Below, in pieces: positions 22,200 to 29,864 of a DNA stretch of 34,873 bases. The position numbers were made by a program, and so were the translations under genes. The stretch's first letter is position 1. Each line of letters begins with the position of its first letter. The notes beneath the pieces were generated by a model. The model searched no databases, was not told the DNA's origin, and saw only the letters and a program-made list of their open reading frames with translations. The DNA comes from a virus: IMG/VR virus record IMGVR_UViG_3300046697_000103, positions 1-34,873 of that record; one strand, 5' to 3'.

Positions 22200-22652
22200 A
22201 TGCACATCAAGCACTTCACGAAGAACGCATGGCGCTCGAAGGACCCGACGAACCCGGGCCGGAGCCTCATCGCCTACCAGTGGGTCGCCAGCGGCACGGA
22301 CGCCATCGCCCACGGCGGGGACGAGTACGCGGCCGACAGCAACGGCTGGTTCGAGGTCCCCCCGGACGTGGCCGAGCTGTACCTGCGGATGCACGTCACC
22401 CTGGCGGCGGGCGAGCAGTCGTCGTGGATGACCGAGGTCGACGCCCAGGCCCAGGTGCGCGCCGGGTTCATGGACGCGTCGGAGCTGGCCCTCGGCAGGG
22501 CCGTGGTGCCGCCGCGGCCGCAGGCGCGCCTTGTCCCGCCGCCGCGGGCAGCCAAGCAGGCCCCGCCCGCGGGGCAGCCCGCACGCCCTACTCGGGCCCG
22601 GCCGACGAACCGGGCGCTCGGGGACGACGGCGCGGCACCTCCCCGCCGCTGA
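22200..22652 (+). CDS. Hypothetical protein with Pro/Arg-rich tail
   Basis: 150 residues from ATG 22200, strong GACAGGAGG site. The first 95 residues look folded (RSLIAYQWVASGTDAIAHGG, WFEVPPDVAELYLRMH), and the last 45 are Pro/Arg/Ala-rich and disordered. A structural or decoration role is possible from position. It ends in CGCTGA, overlapping a CTG start. Confidence 0.55.
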   Translation: MHIKHFTKNAWRSKDPTNPGRSLIAYQWVASGTDAIAHGGDEYAADSNGWFEVPPDVAELYLRMHVTLAAGEQSSWMTEVDAQAQVRAGFMDASELALGRAVVPPRPQARLVPPPRAAKQAPPAGQPARPTRARPTNRALGDDGAAPPRR

Positions 22653-23221
22653 CCGTCTGCTTCGTCCACGTCCACGCCCACCCGCTCGCCCTCGCGGCGC
22701 TGGAGCGGTTCGCCCCGACGGCCAGGCGGGTCCAGATCGGGCCGGACGACACGACCGGCTACTGGCGGGAGTTGACGGCGCTGTGGGGCGCCGGGGGGGA
22801 CCTGGTGGTCGTCGAGCAGGACATCGAGCTCCACCGGACGGTGCTCTCGCAGTTCCGGCGCTGTCCCGAGCCCTGGTGCGTGTTCCCGTACAACGGCCCC
22901 GGCTACGGCGGGGCGGACGGCGGCGACCCGACGCTCTCCGGCGCGCTCGGCTGCGTCCGGTTCCGGGCAACGCTGATGGCGACGCACCCTGGCCTGATGG
23001 CCGACGTCGGCAACGTGGACGACGCGCCGGGACTGGGGCGCGGGGACTGGCGGCGGCTCGATGTCCGGGTGCTCGGGGCGTTACGTGACCAGGGGTACGC
23101 GGCGCACCTACACTTCCCGGCAGTGTTCCAGCACCACGTCTTCCACGGGCTGTGCGCCTGCGGGACCGAGCACGAACCGTACCCAGTGGACAGGGAGGGG
23201 CGCTATGCGCCGGAAGGGTAA
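22649..23221 (+). CDS. Glycosyltransferase-like protein, CTG start proposed
   Basis: 190 residues if started at CTG 22649, which forms a CTGA overlap with the upstream stop. No ATG, GTG or TTG occurs in frame near the domain start (TVCFVHVHAHPLALAALERF). YWRELTALWG, LVVVEQDIELH, EPWCVFPYNG and LGCVRFRATL match the protein at 27467, its paralogue. EQDI may be the metal-binding DxD-like site of a GT-A fold. Probably adds sugar to a virion protein, given the neighbouring genes. Confidence 0.6.
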   Translation: MTVCFVHVHAHPLALAALERFAPTARRVQIGPDDTTGYWRELTALWGAGGDLVVVEQDIELHRTVLSQFRRCPEPWCVFPYNGPGYGGADGGDPTLSGALGCVRFRATLMATHPGLMADVGNVDDAPGLGRGDWRRLDVRVLGALRDQGYAAHLHFPAVFQHHVFHGLCACGTEHEPYPVDREGRYAPEG

Positions 23222-23348
23222 GCGGTGGCTCGCCTGGGCGCGCAGGCGCTTTCACACGGCGTGGGTCGGCGGGTGGCTCTGCAAGGAGCCGGGCTGCGGG
23301 CGCTCGACGGGGAGCTACGCCCGCCCGCGGTGCGAGCTGCACCAGTGA
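23205..23348 (+). CDS. Small zinc-motif protein
   Basis: 47 residues from ATG 23205, GGGAGGGG upstream. Basic N-terminus (RRKGKRWLAWARRRF), then WLCKEPGCG and RCELH, a C-x4-C...C-x2-H zinc-binding pattern common in actinophage peptides. Overlaps the neighbours at both ends. Function unknown. Confidence 0.5.
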   Translation: MRRKGKRWLAWARRRFHTAWVGGWLCKEPGCGRSTGSYARPRCELHQ

Positions 23349-24025
23349 CCGTTTCGGTCGTCATGCCGATCTATCGGGCGGCCGAGTACCTGCCCGCCGC
23401 CCTGGGCTCCGTCCTCGGGCAGACCTACGAGGACTGGGAGCTGTTCGCCGTCGACGACGGCTCGCAGGACCGCGGCGTCGACGCGGCGCTCGACCGCGTC
23501 CGGAGCGACCGGCGCGTGACCGTCGTCCAGCTCGACACGACCGACGCCGAGCGGGCCGAGACGGTCCGGTACGCGACCATCATCAACCGCTGCGCCGCGC
23601 TCGGGGCGGACTACCTGACCTTCCTCTGCGGCGACGACTTCTACTACCCGGACCGGCTCGAGCGGATGGTCGCCAAGCTCGACGAGGGCCACGACGTCGT
23701 CTACGGCGCGCAACGGCTGCTCCACGAGGACGGGACCGAGTTCGGCGTCCGGTCCTGCCAGGGTGTCCTCGCCAACGCCTACCACCAGGTCGACCTCAAC
23801 TCGGTCATGCTGACCCGGACGGCGTTCGAGGCGGTGGGGGGCTTCCCCGACACGCCACCGACGGCGCAGATGTGGCGCGAGGCCGACGCCCACTTCTGGA
23901 ACCGGCTGACCGACGCGGGCTACGTGTTCGTGCCGGTCGATGTCCCCGAGCGCCCGACTGACTGCAAGCGCTACAGGAGCGATAGCGTTGACATGCGCGT
24001 GAGACGAGGGGAGACGCCGTGGTGA
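23345..24025 (+). CDS. Family 2 glycosyltransferase
   Basis: 226 residues from GTG 23345 (GTGA overlap). VSVVMPIYRAAEYLPAALGS and WELFAVDDGS (D37, D38) form the GT2 nucleotide-sugar fold; FLCGDDFYYPDRL near residue 100 gives the DxD metal site, and QVDLNSVMLTRTAFEAVGGF is the acceptor side. It transfers a sugar from a nucleotide donor, probably to a phage structural protein or to DNA bases; the island context favours virion glycosylation. Confidence 0.85.
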   Translation: MTVSVVMPIYRAAEYLPAALGSVLGQTYEDWELFAVDDGSQDRGVDAALDRVRSDRRVTVVQLDTTDAERAETVRYATIINRCAALGADYLTFLCGDDFYYPDRLERMVAKLDEGHDVVYGAQRLLHEDGTEFGVRSCQGVLANAYHQVDLNSVMLTRTAFEAVGGFPDTPPTAQMWREADAHFWNRLTDAGYVFVPVDVPERPTDCKRYRSDSVDMRVRRGETPW

Positions 24026-24948
24026 TGCGAGTCCTTGTCACCGGGGCTTCCGGGTTCATCGGCCACCACCTGAGCGCCGAGCTGCAGCGGAGGGGTCACA
24101 CGCCCGTTGCCTTCGACCACCTTGCGCGGGTCGGCGAAGAGACGTTCCTGGGCGACGTGCGCGACTCGACGGCTGTCACTGAGGCGTTCGCCCACGTGGA
24201 CGCTTTCGTTCACCTCGCGGCGGTTCTCGGTACTCAGGAGACGATCGCGAACCCGCGGCCATCAGCCGAGACCAACGTCTTCGGCACGCTGAACGTCCTG
24301 GAGGCGGCGGCTCAGTACGACGTCCCCGGCATCTACATCTGCGTCGGCAACTGGTGGATGCGGAACACCTACTCGATCACCAAGACCTGCGGCGAGCACT
24401 TCGTCGAGATGTTCAACCGAGAACGGGGCACGAGGGTCAACAACGTGCGCTGCGTGAACGCCTACGGGCCAGGCCAGCGCGCCGCCCTGCCGTTCGCCCC
24501 CGGCAGGGTCCGCAAGATCGTCCCGGCCCTCGTTTGCCGGGCGTTGTCGGGGATGCCGATCGAGGTCTACGGGGATGGCGAGCAAGTGAGCGACATGCTC
24601 TACGTCGAGGACTTGGCGCGTGTGCTGGTGAAAGCACTTGAGCTAGCGGCGGCTGGCGTCGTCCACCCCCACGCGATCGAGGCCGGGCCGGTCGTCCACA
24701 ACACCGTCAACGACGTCGCCAGGCTGGTCAGCCAGCTCGCGATAGCGCACACGGGCGGCAAGGTCGAGATCGTCTACCTGCCGATGCGGCCAGGTGAGAT
24801 CGAGGGCGACACGGTCACGGCCAAGGTGGACACGCTGTACTCCGCTGGCATCGACCCCGGGGGGTTCGTTCCACTTGAGTCGGGAATGGCTGAGACGGTC
24901 GAGTGGTTCCATCAGAACAAGGGCGTGACGTGGAACCCGCCGGCATAG
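24025..24948 (+). CDS. NAD-dependent nucleotide-sugar epimerase/dehydratase
   Basis: 307 residues from ATG 24025 (GTG 24022 adjacent). LVTGASGFIGHHL contains the GxxGxxG NAD-binding turn; FVHLAAVLGTQE follows, and Y116-x3-K120 (YSITK) is the catalytic pair of extended short-chain dehydrogenases. MLYVEDLARVLVKALE near 190 is the usual sugar-epimerase motif. It likely supplies a modified NDP-sugar to the adjacent transferases. Best match by memory is the GalE/RmlB-type family; the exact reaction cannot be read. Confidence 0.85.
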   Translation: MRVLVTGASGFIGHHLSAELQRRGHTPVAFDHLARVGEETFLGDVRDSTAVTEAFAHVDAFVHLAAVLGTQETIANPRPSAETNVFGTLNVLEAAAQYDVPGIYICVGNWWMRNTYSITKTCGEHFVEMFNRERGTRVNNVRCVNAYGPGQRAALPFAPGRVRKIVPALVCRALSGMPIEVYGDGEQVSDMLYVEDLARVLVKALELAAAGVVHPHAIEAGPVVHNTVNDVARLVSQLAIAHTGGKVEIVYLPMRPGEIEGDTVTAKVDTLYSAGIDPGGFVPLESGMAETVEWFHQNKGVTWNPPA

Positions 24949-25493
24949 TCATCGGTGCCGCTCGGGACCGCTCCGGCTGGCTGGCTGGCCTGCTGGCGAC
25001 GGTCGACACCGACTACCCGGTCGTCATCGACTGGACGTGGGAGTTCGAGCTGCACTCGATCGCCCTGGGTGCCCGGTCGTTCCAGGAGTTCGTGTTCCTC
25101 CCCTACTCGACCGAAGTACTCGACAACGGGCTGTGGGGTCTCGTCTTTGACCGCTACCAAGGGACGGCAGTGTCACTGTCGCAGACACCCGGTCCGTTCG
25201 GCATGTACATGGGCAAGTACCTCGCGGACGACGTCGGCCGGCTCGGCTGCCCGACAGTCCCGAGCAAAGAGGCCGCCGTCGAGTTAGAGGTCGACTGGTG
25301 CCGGGGGTACGCCGAGCTCCACCGTTACGTCACGCTGGGTGACCTGCCCCACTCAGGGATCTTCGTCGAGCGCCACGGCCGGCTGAACATGGTGGTGGAG
25401 AACGCCTGGCTCCGGAGGTTCAAGGGGAGCTGGGACGTCGATAGCGTGGACCGGGAAGTCGCCCGGCTGGCAACGGTGGAGGGACGGCCATGA
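24930..25493 (+). CDS. GT-A-like glycosyltransferase-associated protein
   Basis: 187 residues from GTG 24930, 19 bases inside the epimerase gene; AAGGGCGTGAC provides a weak ribosome site. GWLAGLLATVDTDYPVVIDW, RSFQEFVFLPYSTEVLDNGL and GPFGMYMGKYL resemble small phage-borne GT-A-like enzymes. No clear DxD, so catalysis is uncertain. Position in the operon supports a sugar-related role. Confidence 0.55.
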   Translation: MEPAGIVIGAARDRSGWLAGLLATVDTDYPVVIDWTWEFELHSIALGARSFQEFVFLPYSTEVLDNGLWGLVFDRYQGTAVSLSQTPGPFGMYMGKYLADDVGRLGCPTVPSKEAAVELEVDWCRGYAELHRYVTLGDLPHSGIFVERHGRLNMVVENAWLRRFKGSWDVDSVDREVARLATVEGRP

Positions 25494-25690
25494 TCGACGG
25501 CTGGCGAATCTCCGCCTTCATCCCTTCGGGCCGGAAGCGTACAGAGAGCATCCTGCTCACAAACCTGCGCCGCTTCGACCCCATCATCGACGAGGTCCAG
25601 GTCTGGCTGAACACCGATGGCGACGAGCGCGACCGCGAGAACCACCTGAGTTGGCCGCAGACCACGACATCGAGCCCTATATCACCATGA
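25490..25690 (+). pseudogene. Fragment of a glycosyltransferase gene, probably frameshifted
   Basis: 66 residues from ATG 25490. ISAFIPSGRKRTESILLTNL and DPIIDEVQVWLNTD is the opening of a GT-like family, but the domain then stops. In another frame the sequence continues plausibly after about 25650 as PELAADHDIEPYITMTPSGW, ending LRRA and TAA (25717-25719). Both pieces together are still far shorter than a full transferase. I infer a deletion and a frameshift, leaving a relic between two intact genes. Confidence 0.5.
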
Positions 25691-25711
25691 CCCCTAGCGG
25701 GTGGTTGCGCC

Positions 25712-26335
25712 GTGCTTAAGGCAGCGATTCTGATCCCGGCGATGCGCGGCGACCGTCTGGCTGGTCTTGTCGCCAACATTAAGGAGACGACACCCTATGA
25801 GCATGTCGTGCTCATCGCGGCGACCCCGGACGTGGTTCGGCCCGTCATCGGCCCGGTCCGCTACTACCCCGATGAGGGCGGGACCTGGGGCGGTCGGTTG
25901 AACAAGCTGTTCGGCTGCACGACGGAGCCGTACGTGTTCCTCGGTGCCGACGACGTGAGGTTCCACCCCGGCTGGCTCGACGCGGCGATAGCAACGATGG
26001 AGCAGGTTGACGGCGTGGTCGCGGTCAACGACCTGTGGAACCCGCGCGGCACGCTCGCCCTCGTCTCCCGGCGCTACCTGCTCGAAGAGGGCGGCACGGT
26101 GGACGGGACCGGGGCCATCATCCACGAGGGCTACGGTCACGTGTTCAGCGAGACCGAGCTGTTCGAGACGGCCGCGTCCCGCGGTCGGTTCGCCTACTGC
26201 GCCGAGTCCGTGGTCGAGCACCTGCACCCCGTCGCGGGGAAGGCTGATGACGACGAGGTCTACCGGCTCGGCTTCGCCAGCCTCGATGCCGACACGGCGC
26301 TGTATCGGTCCCGTCGCCACCTCTGGAGCGCCTGA
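25712..26335 (+). CDS. Glycosyltransferase-like protein
   Basis: 207 residues from GTG 25712; ribosome site weak. KAAILIPAMRGDRLAGLVAN is a GT-A first strand, YVFLGADDVRFHPGWLDAAI gives the DxD-type ADD metal site, and VAVNDLWNPRGTLALVSRRY with HEGYGHVFSETELFETA follow as acceptor side. It is probably a sugar transferase with the neighbouring GT genes. Confidence 0.75.
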   Translation: MLKAAILIPAMRGDRLAGLVANIKETTPYEHVVLIAATPDVVRPVIGPVRYYPDEGGTWGGRLNKLFGCTTEPYVFLGADDVRFHPGWLDAAIATMEQVDGVVAVNDLWNPRGTLALVSRRYLLEEGGTVDGTGAIIHEGYGHVFSETELFETAASRGRFAYCAESVVEHLHPVAGKADDDEVYRLGFASLDADTALYRSRRHLWSA

Positions 26336-26829
26336 TGCACGCCGCGGCCCGGGACTGGGTTCAGCGCTGCCTCAACGAGCTCGTCGACGTCCCTGGCATC
26401 GTCGTCGAGTTCGGCTCGCTCGACGTGAACGGCTCCATCCGCGACCTGTTCCGTGGCACGGACTACACGGGCATCGACCTCCTCGCGGGTCCGGGGGTGG
26501 ACGAGGTTTGCGACGCGGCCGAGTACGAACACCCGGTCGCCGTCGACCTCGTCCTCTGCTGTGAGACGCTGGAGCACTCCCCCTACGCTGGCAAGATCGT
26601 CGCCAACGCGGCGCGGCTGCTGCGTCCGGGCGGCTGGCTCATCCTCACGACGGCGGGACCGCGGCGCCTGCCCCATTCGGCCGACGGTGGCGACAAGGGA
26701 CCGCACGAGGGCGAGTGGTACGCCAACATCAGCGGCTACCAGCTCGACGACTGGCTGCGCGAGGCTGGGTTCCGCAGATGGCAGACCGACGAGACCTACG
26801 ACGACGTCCGGGCGCTGGCGGTGCGATGA
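26335..26829 (+). CDS. Class I SAM-dependent methyltransferase
   Basis: 164 residues from ATG 26335, sharing its A with the upstream TGA. IVVEFGSLDVNGSIRDLF is motif I with an altered GxG, YTGIDLLAGPGVDEVCDA is motif II, VDLVLCCETLEHSPYAGKIV is the DxxxxxxxLEH signature, and ARLLRPGGWLILTT is the post-motif strand. Similar proteins methylate sugars or glycan ends. Placement between glycosyltransferase genes supports sugar O-methylation (inference). Confidence 0.8.
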   Translation: MHAAARDWVQRCLNELVDVPGIVVEFGSLDVNGSIRDLFRGTDYTGIDLLAGPGVDEVCDAAEYEHPVAVDLVLCCETLEHSPYAGKIVANAARLLRPGGWLILTTAGPRRLPHSADGGDKGPHEGEWYANISGYQLDDWLREAGFRRWQTDETYDDVRALAVR

Positions 26830-27470
26830 GCGTCCCCGTCTACATCTGCTGTCGCGATCGCTTGACCTGTCTGCGCCAGCTCGTCGCCTGGCTGGAGCAC
26901 GCCGGCCACGACCGGATCACGTTCCTCGACAATGACTCGGCCTGGAAACCCCTGCTCGACTACTACGCGACGACGCCACACACGGTGGTCCGGCTAGGGG
27001 CGAACCTCGGCTCGAAGGCGTTGTGGGAGGCGGGGCTGGTCCCCGACGAGCCCTACGTCTACACTGACCCCGACGTGGTCCCGACCGACGAGTGCCCGCT
27101 CGACGTGGTCGACTACCTCGGCGCGGTGTTGCGCGCGACCGGGCTGCCGAAGGTCGGGCTCGGGTTGCGCATCGACGCGCCGCTGATCGACGCCGAGAGC
27201 CTGGAGGTCGAGACGCGGTGGCGCGACCCGACCCGCGAGCAATGGCCGGGGCTGTTCGTGTCGCCGGTGGACACGACGTTCGCCCTCTACCCCGCCGGGT
27301 CGGAGTTCCACTACGCCGCGGTCCGCACCGCCGCACCGTGCGAACTGCGCCACCTGCCGTGGTACGACCCGCCGGACGACGAGGACCGCTTCTATGCGTC
27401 ACGCGCCTCGATCGACGACCACGGCTCGCGTTGGGCGCGGCAGGCACGGGCGGAGAAGCGGGAGCGATGA
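26826..27470 (+). CDS. Glycosyltransferase-like protein (GT-A)
   Basis: 214 residues from ATG 26826 (ATGA overlap). VPVYICCRDRLTCLRQLVAW, HDRITFLDNDSAWKPLLDYY and EPYVYTDPDVVPTDECP contain the nucleotide-sugar strand, LDNDS and a DPDV metal site. This resembles transferases acting on surface glycans. Part of the island; donor and acceptor unknown. Confidence 0.75.
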   Translation: MSVPVYICCRDRLTCLRQLVAWLEHAGHDRITFLDNDSAWKPLLDYYATTPHTVVRLGANLGSKALWEAGLVPDEPYVYTDPDVVPTDECPLDVVDYLGAVLRATGLPKVGLGLRIDAPLIDAESLEVETRWRDPTREQWPGLFVSPVDTTFALYPAGSEFHYAAVRTAAPCELRHLPWYDPPDDEDRFYASRASIDDHGSRWARQARAEKRER

Positions 27471-27967
27471 AAATCGTCCTCGCCTACGTCCCGCCGATGA
27501 GCGCCAAGGTGGTCATCGCCCTCAACAAGACCGGGCGGGAGTTCGAGCGCGTCAACGTCTCGAAATCCGACGAGCACTACTGGCGGCTGTTCGACAAGCT
27601 GTGGAAGGCGGGCGAAGATTTTGTGAACATCGAGCAGGACATCGTCGTCTCCCCGACGATCCTCGATGAGCTGGAGAACTGCCCGGCCGAGTGGTGCTCA
27701 GTTGCCTACCCATATCTCAACGGCCAGTATCCCGGGCTCGGCTGTGTCCGGTTTCGTGCTGCACTGCTCCAGCGCCGGCCGAACGCGGTCATCGAGGCTG
27801 GGGAGTGGTCGAACGCCGCCCACAAACCGAAGCATTGGTGCGCGGTCGACCACAGCCTCACGCTGGCGCTGAACCGGGCCGGCGAGACGAAGCACGTCCA
27901 CTACGAGGGTGTCACCCACCTGGGCGACCACTGGCCGACGCACGGCTGTGTGCCAAGGCCAGCGTAA
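27467..27967 (+). CDS. Glycosyltransferase-like protein, paralogue of 22649
   Basis: 166 residues from ATG 27467 (ATGA overlap). YWRLFDKLWKAGEDFVNIEQ, DIVVSPTILDELENCPAEWC and LGCVRFRAALLQRR align with the protein at 22649, the first gene of the island. EQDI is the shared DxD-like site. Its TAA stop begins the next promoter cassette. Confidence 0.65.
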   Translation: MKIVLAYVPPMSAKVVIALNKTGREFERVNVSKSDEHYWRLFDKLWKAGEDFVNIEQDIVVSPTILDELENCPAEWCSVAYPYLNGQYPGLGCVRFRAALLQRRPNAVIEAGEWSNAAHKPKHWCAVDHSLTLALNRAGETKHVHYEGVTHLGDHWPTHGCVPRPA

Positions 27968-28008
27968 ATCCGCAGCCCGCGGCACGCTGCCCCTTACCAT
28001 TGTGGGGC
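27965..28008 (+). promoter_or_regulatory. Promoter cassette starting at a stop codon
   Basis: TAAATCC at 27965 (TAA is the preceding stop) and TACCAT at 27995-28000 repeat the 30-base spacing found at 14852 and 29821; GTG 28009 is eight bases further. GCCCC/GGGGC arms flank the TACCAT box and could form a small operator or hairpin. Confidence 0.5.
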
Positions 28009-28236
28009 GTGGGCGACAACGTCGTCACCGTGGCGATGGTCGGGACGTCTCTCAAGGCCGTCCAGATAGGCCGTGCCGTCCCCGCGCGCTGCCCGGAGTG
28101 TGACGGCGACGACGCCGTGGCGGCGCGCTTCGCCCTGGTGGACTTCGACGCGCTGAGGGTCCGGTCGACCATCGCCGTGCTCTCCTGCCGTGCCCACGGC
28201 CCGATCCTCGTGGTCCACGGTCCCCCGCCGCGATGA
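28009..28236 (+). CDS. Small zinc-motif protein
   Basis: 75 residues from GTG 28009, no ribosome site, eight bases after TACCAT. ARCPECDGDDAVAARFALVD and VLSCRAHGPILVVHG give CxxC and CxxH, a treble-clef-like zinc site. Function unknown; lies between the glycan island and the tail connector genes. Confidence 0.55.
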   Translation: MGDNVVTVAMVGTSLKAVQIGRAVPARCPECDGDDAVAARFALVDFDALRVRSTIAVLSCRAHGPILVVHGPPPR

Positions 28237-28239
28237 CCC

Positions 28240-28252
28240 TAGACTCGCCGTG
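28240..28252 (+). promoter_or_regulatory. TAGACT leaderless box for adaptor gene
   Basis: TAGACT (28240-28245) lies seven bases before ATG 28253, and no ribosome site is present. Shares TAGACTCG with the boxes at 14882 and 29851. Confidence 0.5.
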
Positions 28253-29281
28253 ATGACCGCGCCCTACGTGCCGACGCTGCTCGCGACGCCGCCCGTGAAC
28301 CCGGCCGTGGGAGGGTTCGCGCGCGCCTTCCCGTATGTCTCGCCCTCGCAGTACATTTTCGCCCCGACGGCGATGGACCTCTCGAACCTGGTCACCGGCC
28401 CGAACGCGACGGGCAGCGACCAGAGGCAGGCGCTCTCCGACATGATCCGGCGCGCCTCGTCCGAGATCGACCGCTACCTGTTCGGCGCCTCCCCGTCGGC
28501 CAAGCAGCCGAGCCTGTGCGCGACGAACAACGTCGAGGCGTGGTGGTTCAAGGTCATCCAGGGGACGATCCGGGTGGCCTGCGACTACGCGCCCATCATC
28601 GCCCTCACGGGCATGGACGTCGGGCTGTTCGCCAACCAGCTCGCCACCATCGGCCCGGAGGCCGCCAGCCAGGTGACGACGCTGCGGCACACGTTCATCG
28701 TCCCGGTCCTCGGCGTCCCGCCCAACTCGACGGGCCTCGGTCCGAACTACGGCGGCGGCTACCTGCGGACGGGCCAGCGGGTCTACGTCGTCTGGAGCTA
28801 CGACAACGGCTACCCGCACACGATTCTCGCCGAGCCGGCCGACGCGGGCGACACCGAGCTCGTCGTCGAGGCGACCAGCGCGGCGGGCGGCCTGATCGGG
28901 GTCTGGCCGGGTGTCCAGCTCGACGTGCTCGACTACGCGCTCAGCGACGTGTCGGGCGTGGAGACGATCACCGTCGAGTCGGTCGCGGCCAACACGCCGG
29001 GCACGGCGACGGTCGGCCTCGCCGCGCCCCTCCAGTATGGCCACACGCCCCCTGCGGCCCCGGACTTCATCCCGGTGACGGCGATCCCCTGGGCGGTCCA
29101 GCAGGCCGCCATCCACGCCGTGACGTGCCTCGTGAAGGAACGTGGCGACGACGCCCTGCTCCTCGAAGGCGCCGCCGAGGCGCGGACGGGCGAGGAGAAC
29201 CCCGGCGAGAAGACGGTGGACGTCGTGCGCGCCTTCCGCGCCCTCCAGTCCTACCGGACCCCCTCCAAGATCAAGACCTGA
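28253..29281 (+). CDS. Putative head-to-tail adaptor
   Basis: 342 residues from ATG 28253. ALSDMIRRASSEIDRYLFGA is the helical opening of connector proteins of the gp6/gp15 type; the mid part is beta-rich (GDTELVVEATSAAGGLIGVW), and the C-terminus has AIHAVTCLVKERGDDALLLE and KTVDVVRAFRALQSYR, typical of actinophage head-tail connector proteins. It would bind the portal and lead to the tail. Longer than classical gp6-type adaptors. Confidence 0.6.
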   Translation: MTAPYVPTLLATPPVNPAVGGFARAFPYVSPSQYIFAPTAMDLSNLVTGPNATGSDQRQALSDMIRRASSEIDRYLFGASPSAKQPSLCATNNVEAWWFKVIQGTIRVACDYAPIIALTGMDVGLFANQLATIGPEAASQVTTLRHTFIVPVLGVPPNSTGLGPNYGGGYLRTGQRVYVVWSYDNGYPHTILAEPADAGDTELVVEATSAAGGLIGVWPGVQLDVLDYALSDVSGVETITVESVAANTPGTATVGLAAPLQYGHTPPAAPDFIPVTAIPWAVQQAAIHAVTCLVKERGDDALLLEGAAEARTGEENPGEKTVDVVRAFRALQSYRTPSKIKT

Positions 29282-29823
29282 TGGCCGCGCCGTTCCCCGG
29301 TCGGGCGTCGCTGCGGGCGGCCATCGCCACCTACGTCCAGGCGGGCATCGACACCGCGACGATCACCGGGCTGGCGACGTTCTTCCCCCATCCGCCCAAG
29401 ATCACGCCCGAGGGCGATTTCGTCGTCGCCTCCGAGGATCCCGGGAACTCGATGGGGACCGTCGTCTACCTCTACCTCGGCCCGGTCAAGCACAAGCGGC
29501 TCGGGACGGGCGGCCCGACGAGCGGGATCAAGGCGGCGCTGTACCCGGTGACGTTCATCTGCTTCACCCGCTCGGCGTCGGACAAGTCCCAGGACTGCGG
29601 CGCGGCCAACGACGCGTTCATCGACTCGATGCGGGCCTACATCGAGGCGAACCGGACGGCGGACTCGGCGGGCGTGGTCTGGCAATGGGGCGAGGGCGAG
29701 GCGTTCGGCCAGGAAGACATCGAGGAGGACTTCACGATGCCGCGCCTCCTCCGCGGCAAGATGGGGCTCACCCAGGTCTGGGGCACGCTGACCGTCAAGG
29801 CGTGGCAGCAGTACTACGCGTGA
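29281..29823 (+). CDS. Putative tail terminator/completion protein
   Basis: 180 residues, ATG 29281 sharing A with the upstream TGA. LRAAIATYVQAGIDTATITG leads a mixed alpha/beta protein with VVYLYLGPVKHKRLGTGGPT and AANDAFIDSMRAYIEANRT. The arrangement before the tail tube gene and its size fit a tail completion or terminator protein. Family assignment is by context. Confidence 0.55.
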   Translation: MAAPFPGRASLRAAIATYVQAGIDTATITGLATFFPHPPKITPEGDFVVASEDPGNSMGTVVYLYLGPVKHKRLGTGGPTSGIKAALYPVTFICFTRSASDKSQDCGAANDAFIDSMRAYIEANRTADSAGVVWQWGEGEAFGQEDIEEDFTMPRLLRGKMGLTQVWGTLTVKAWQQYYA

Positions 29824-29864
29824 ATCCCCGCCCCGACGCGTCCGCGTGCGTAGACTCGGCGGCG
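29821..29864 (+). promoter_or_regulatory. Promoter cassette for the small gene at 29865
   Basis: TGAATCCC overlaps the preceding stop codon at 29821, and TAGACT is at 29851-29856; the GTGCGTAGACTCGGC string is identical to 14878-14892. ATG lies eight bases after TAGACT. Confidence 0.55.
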
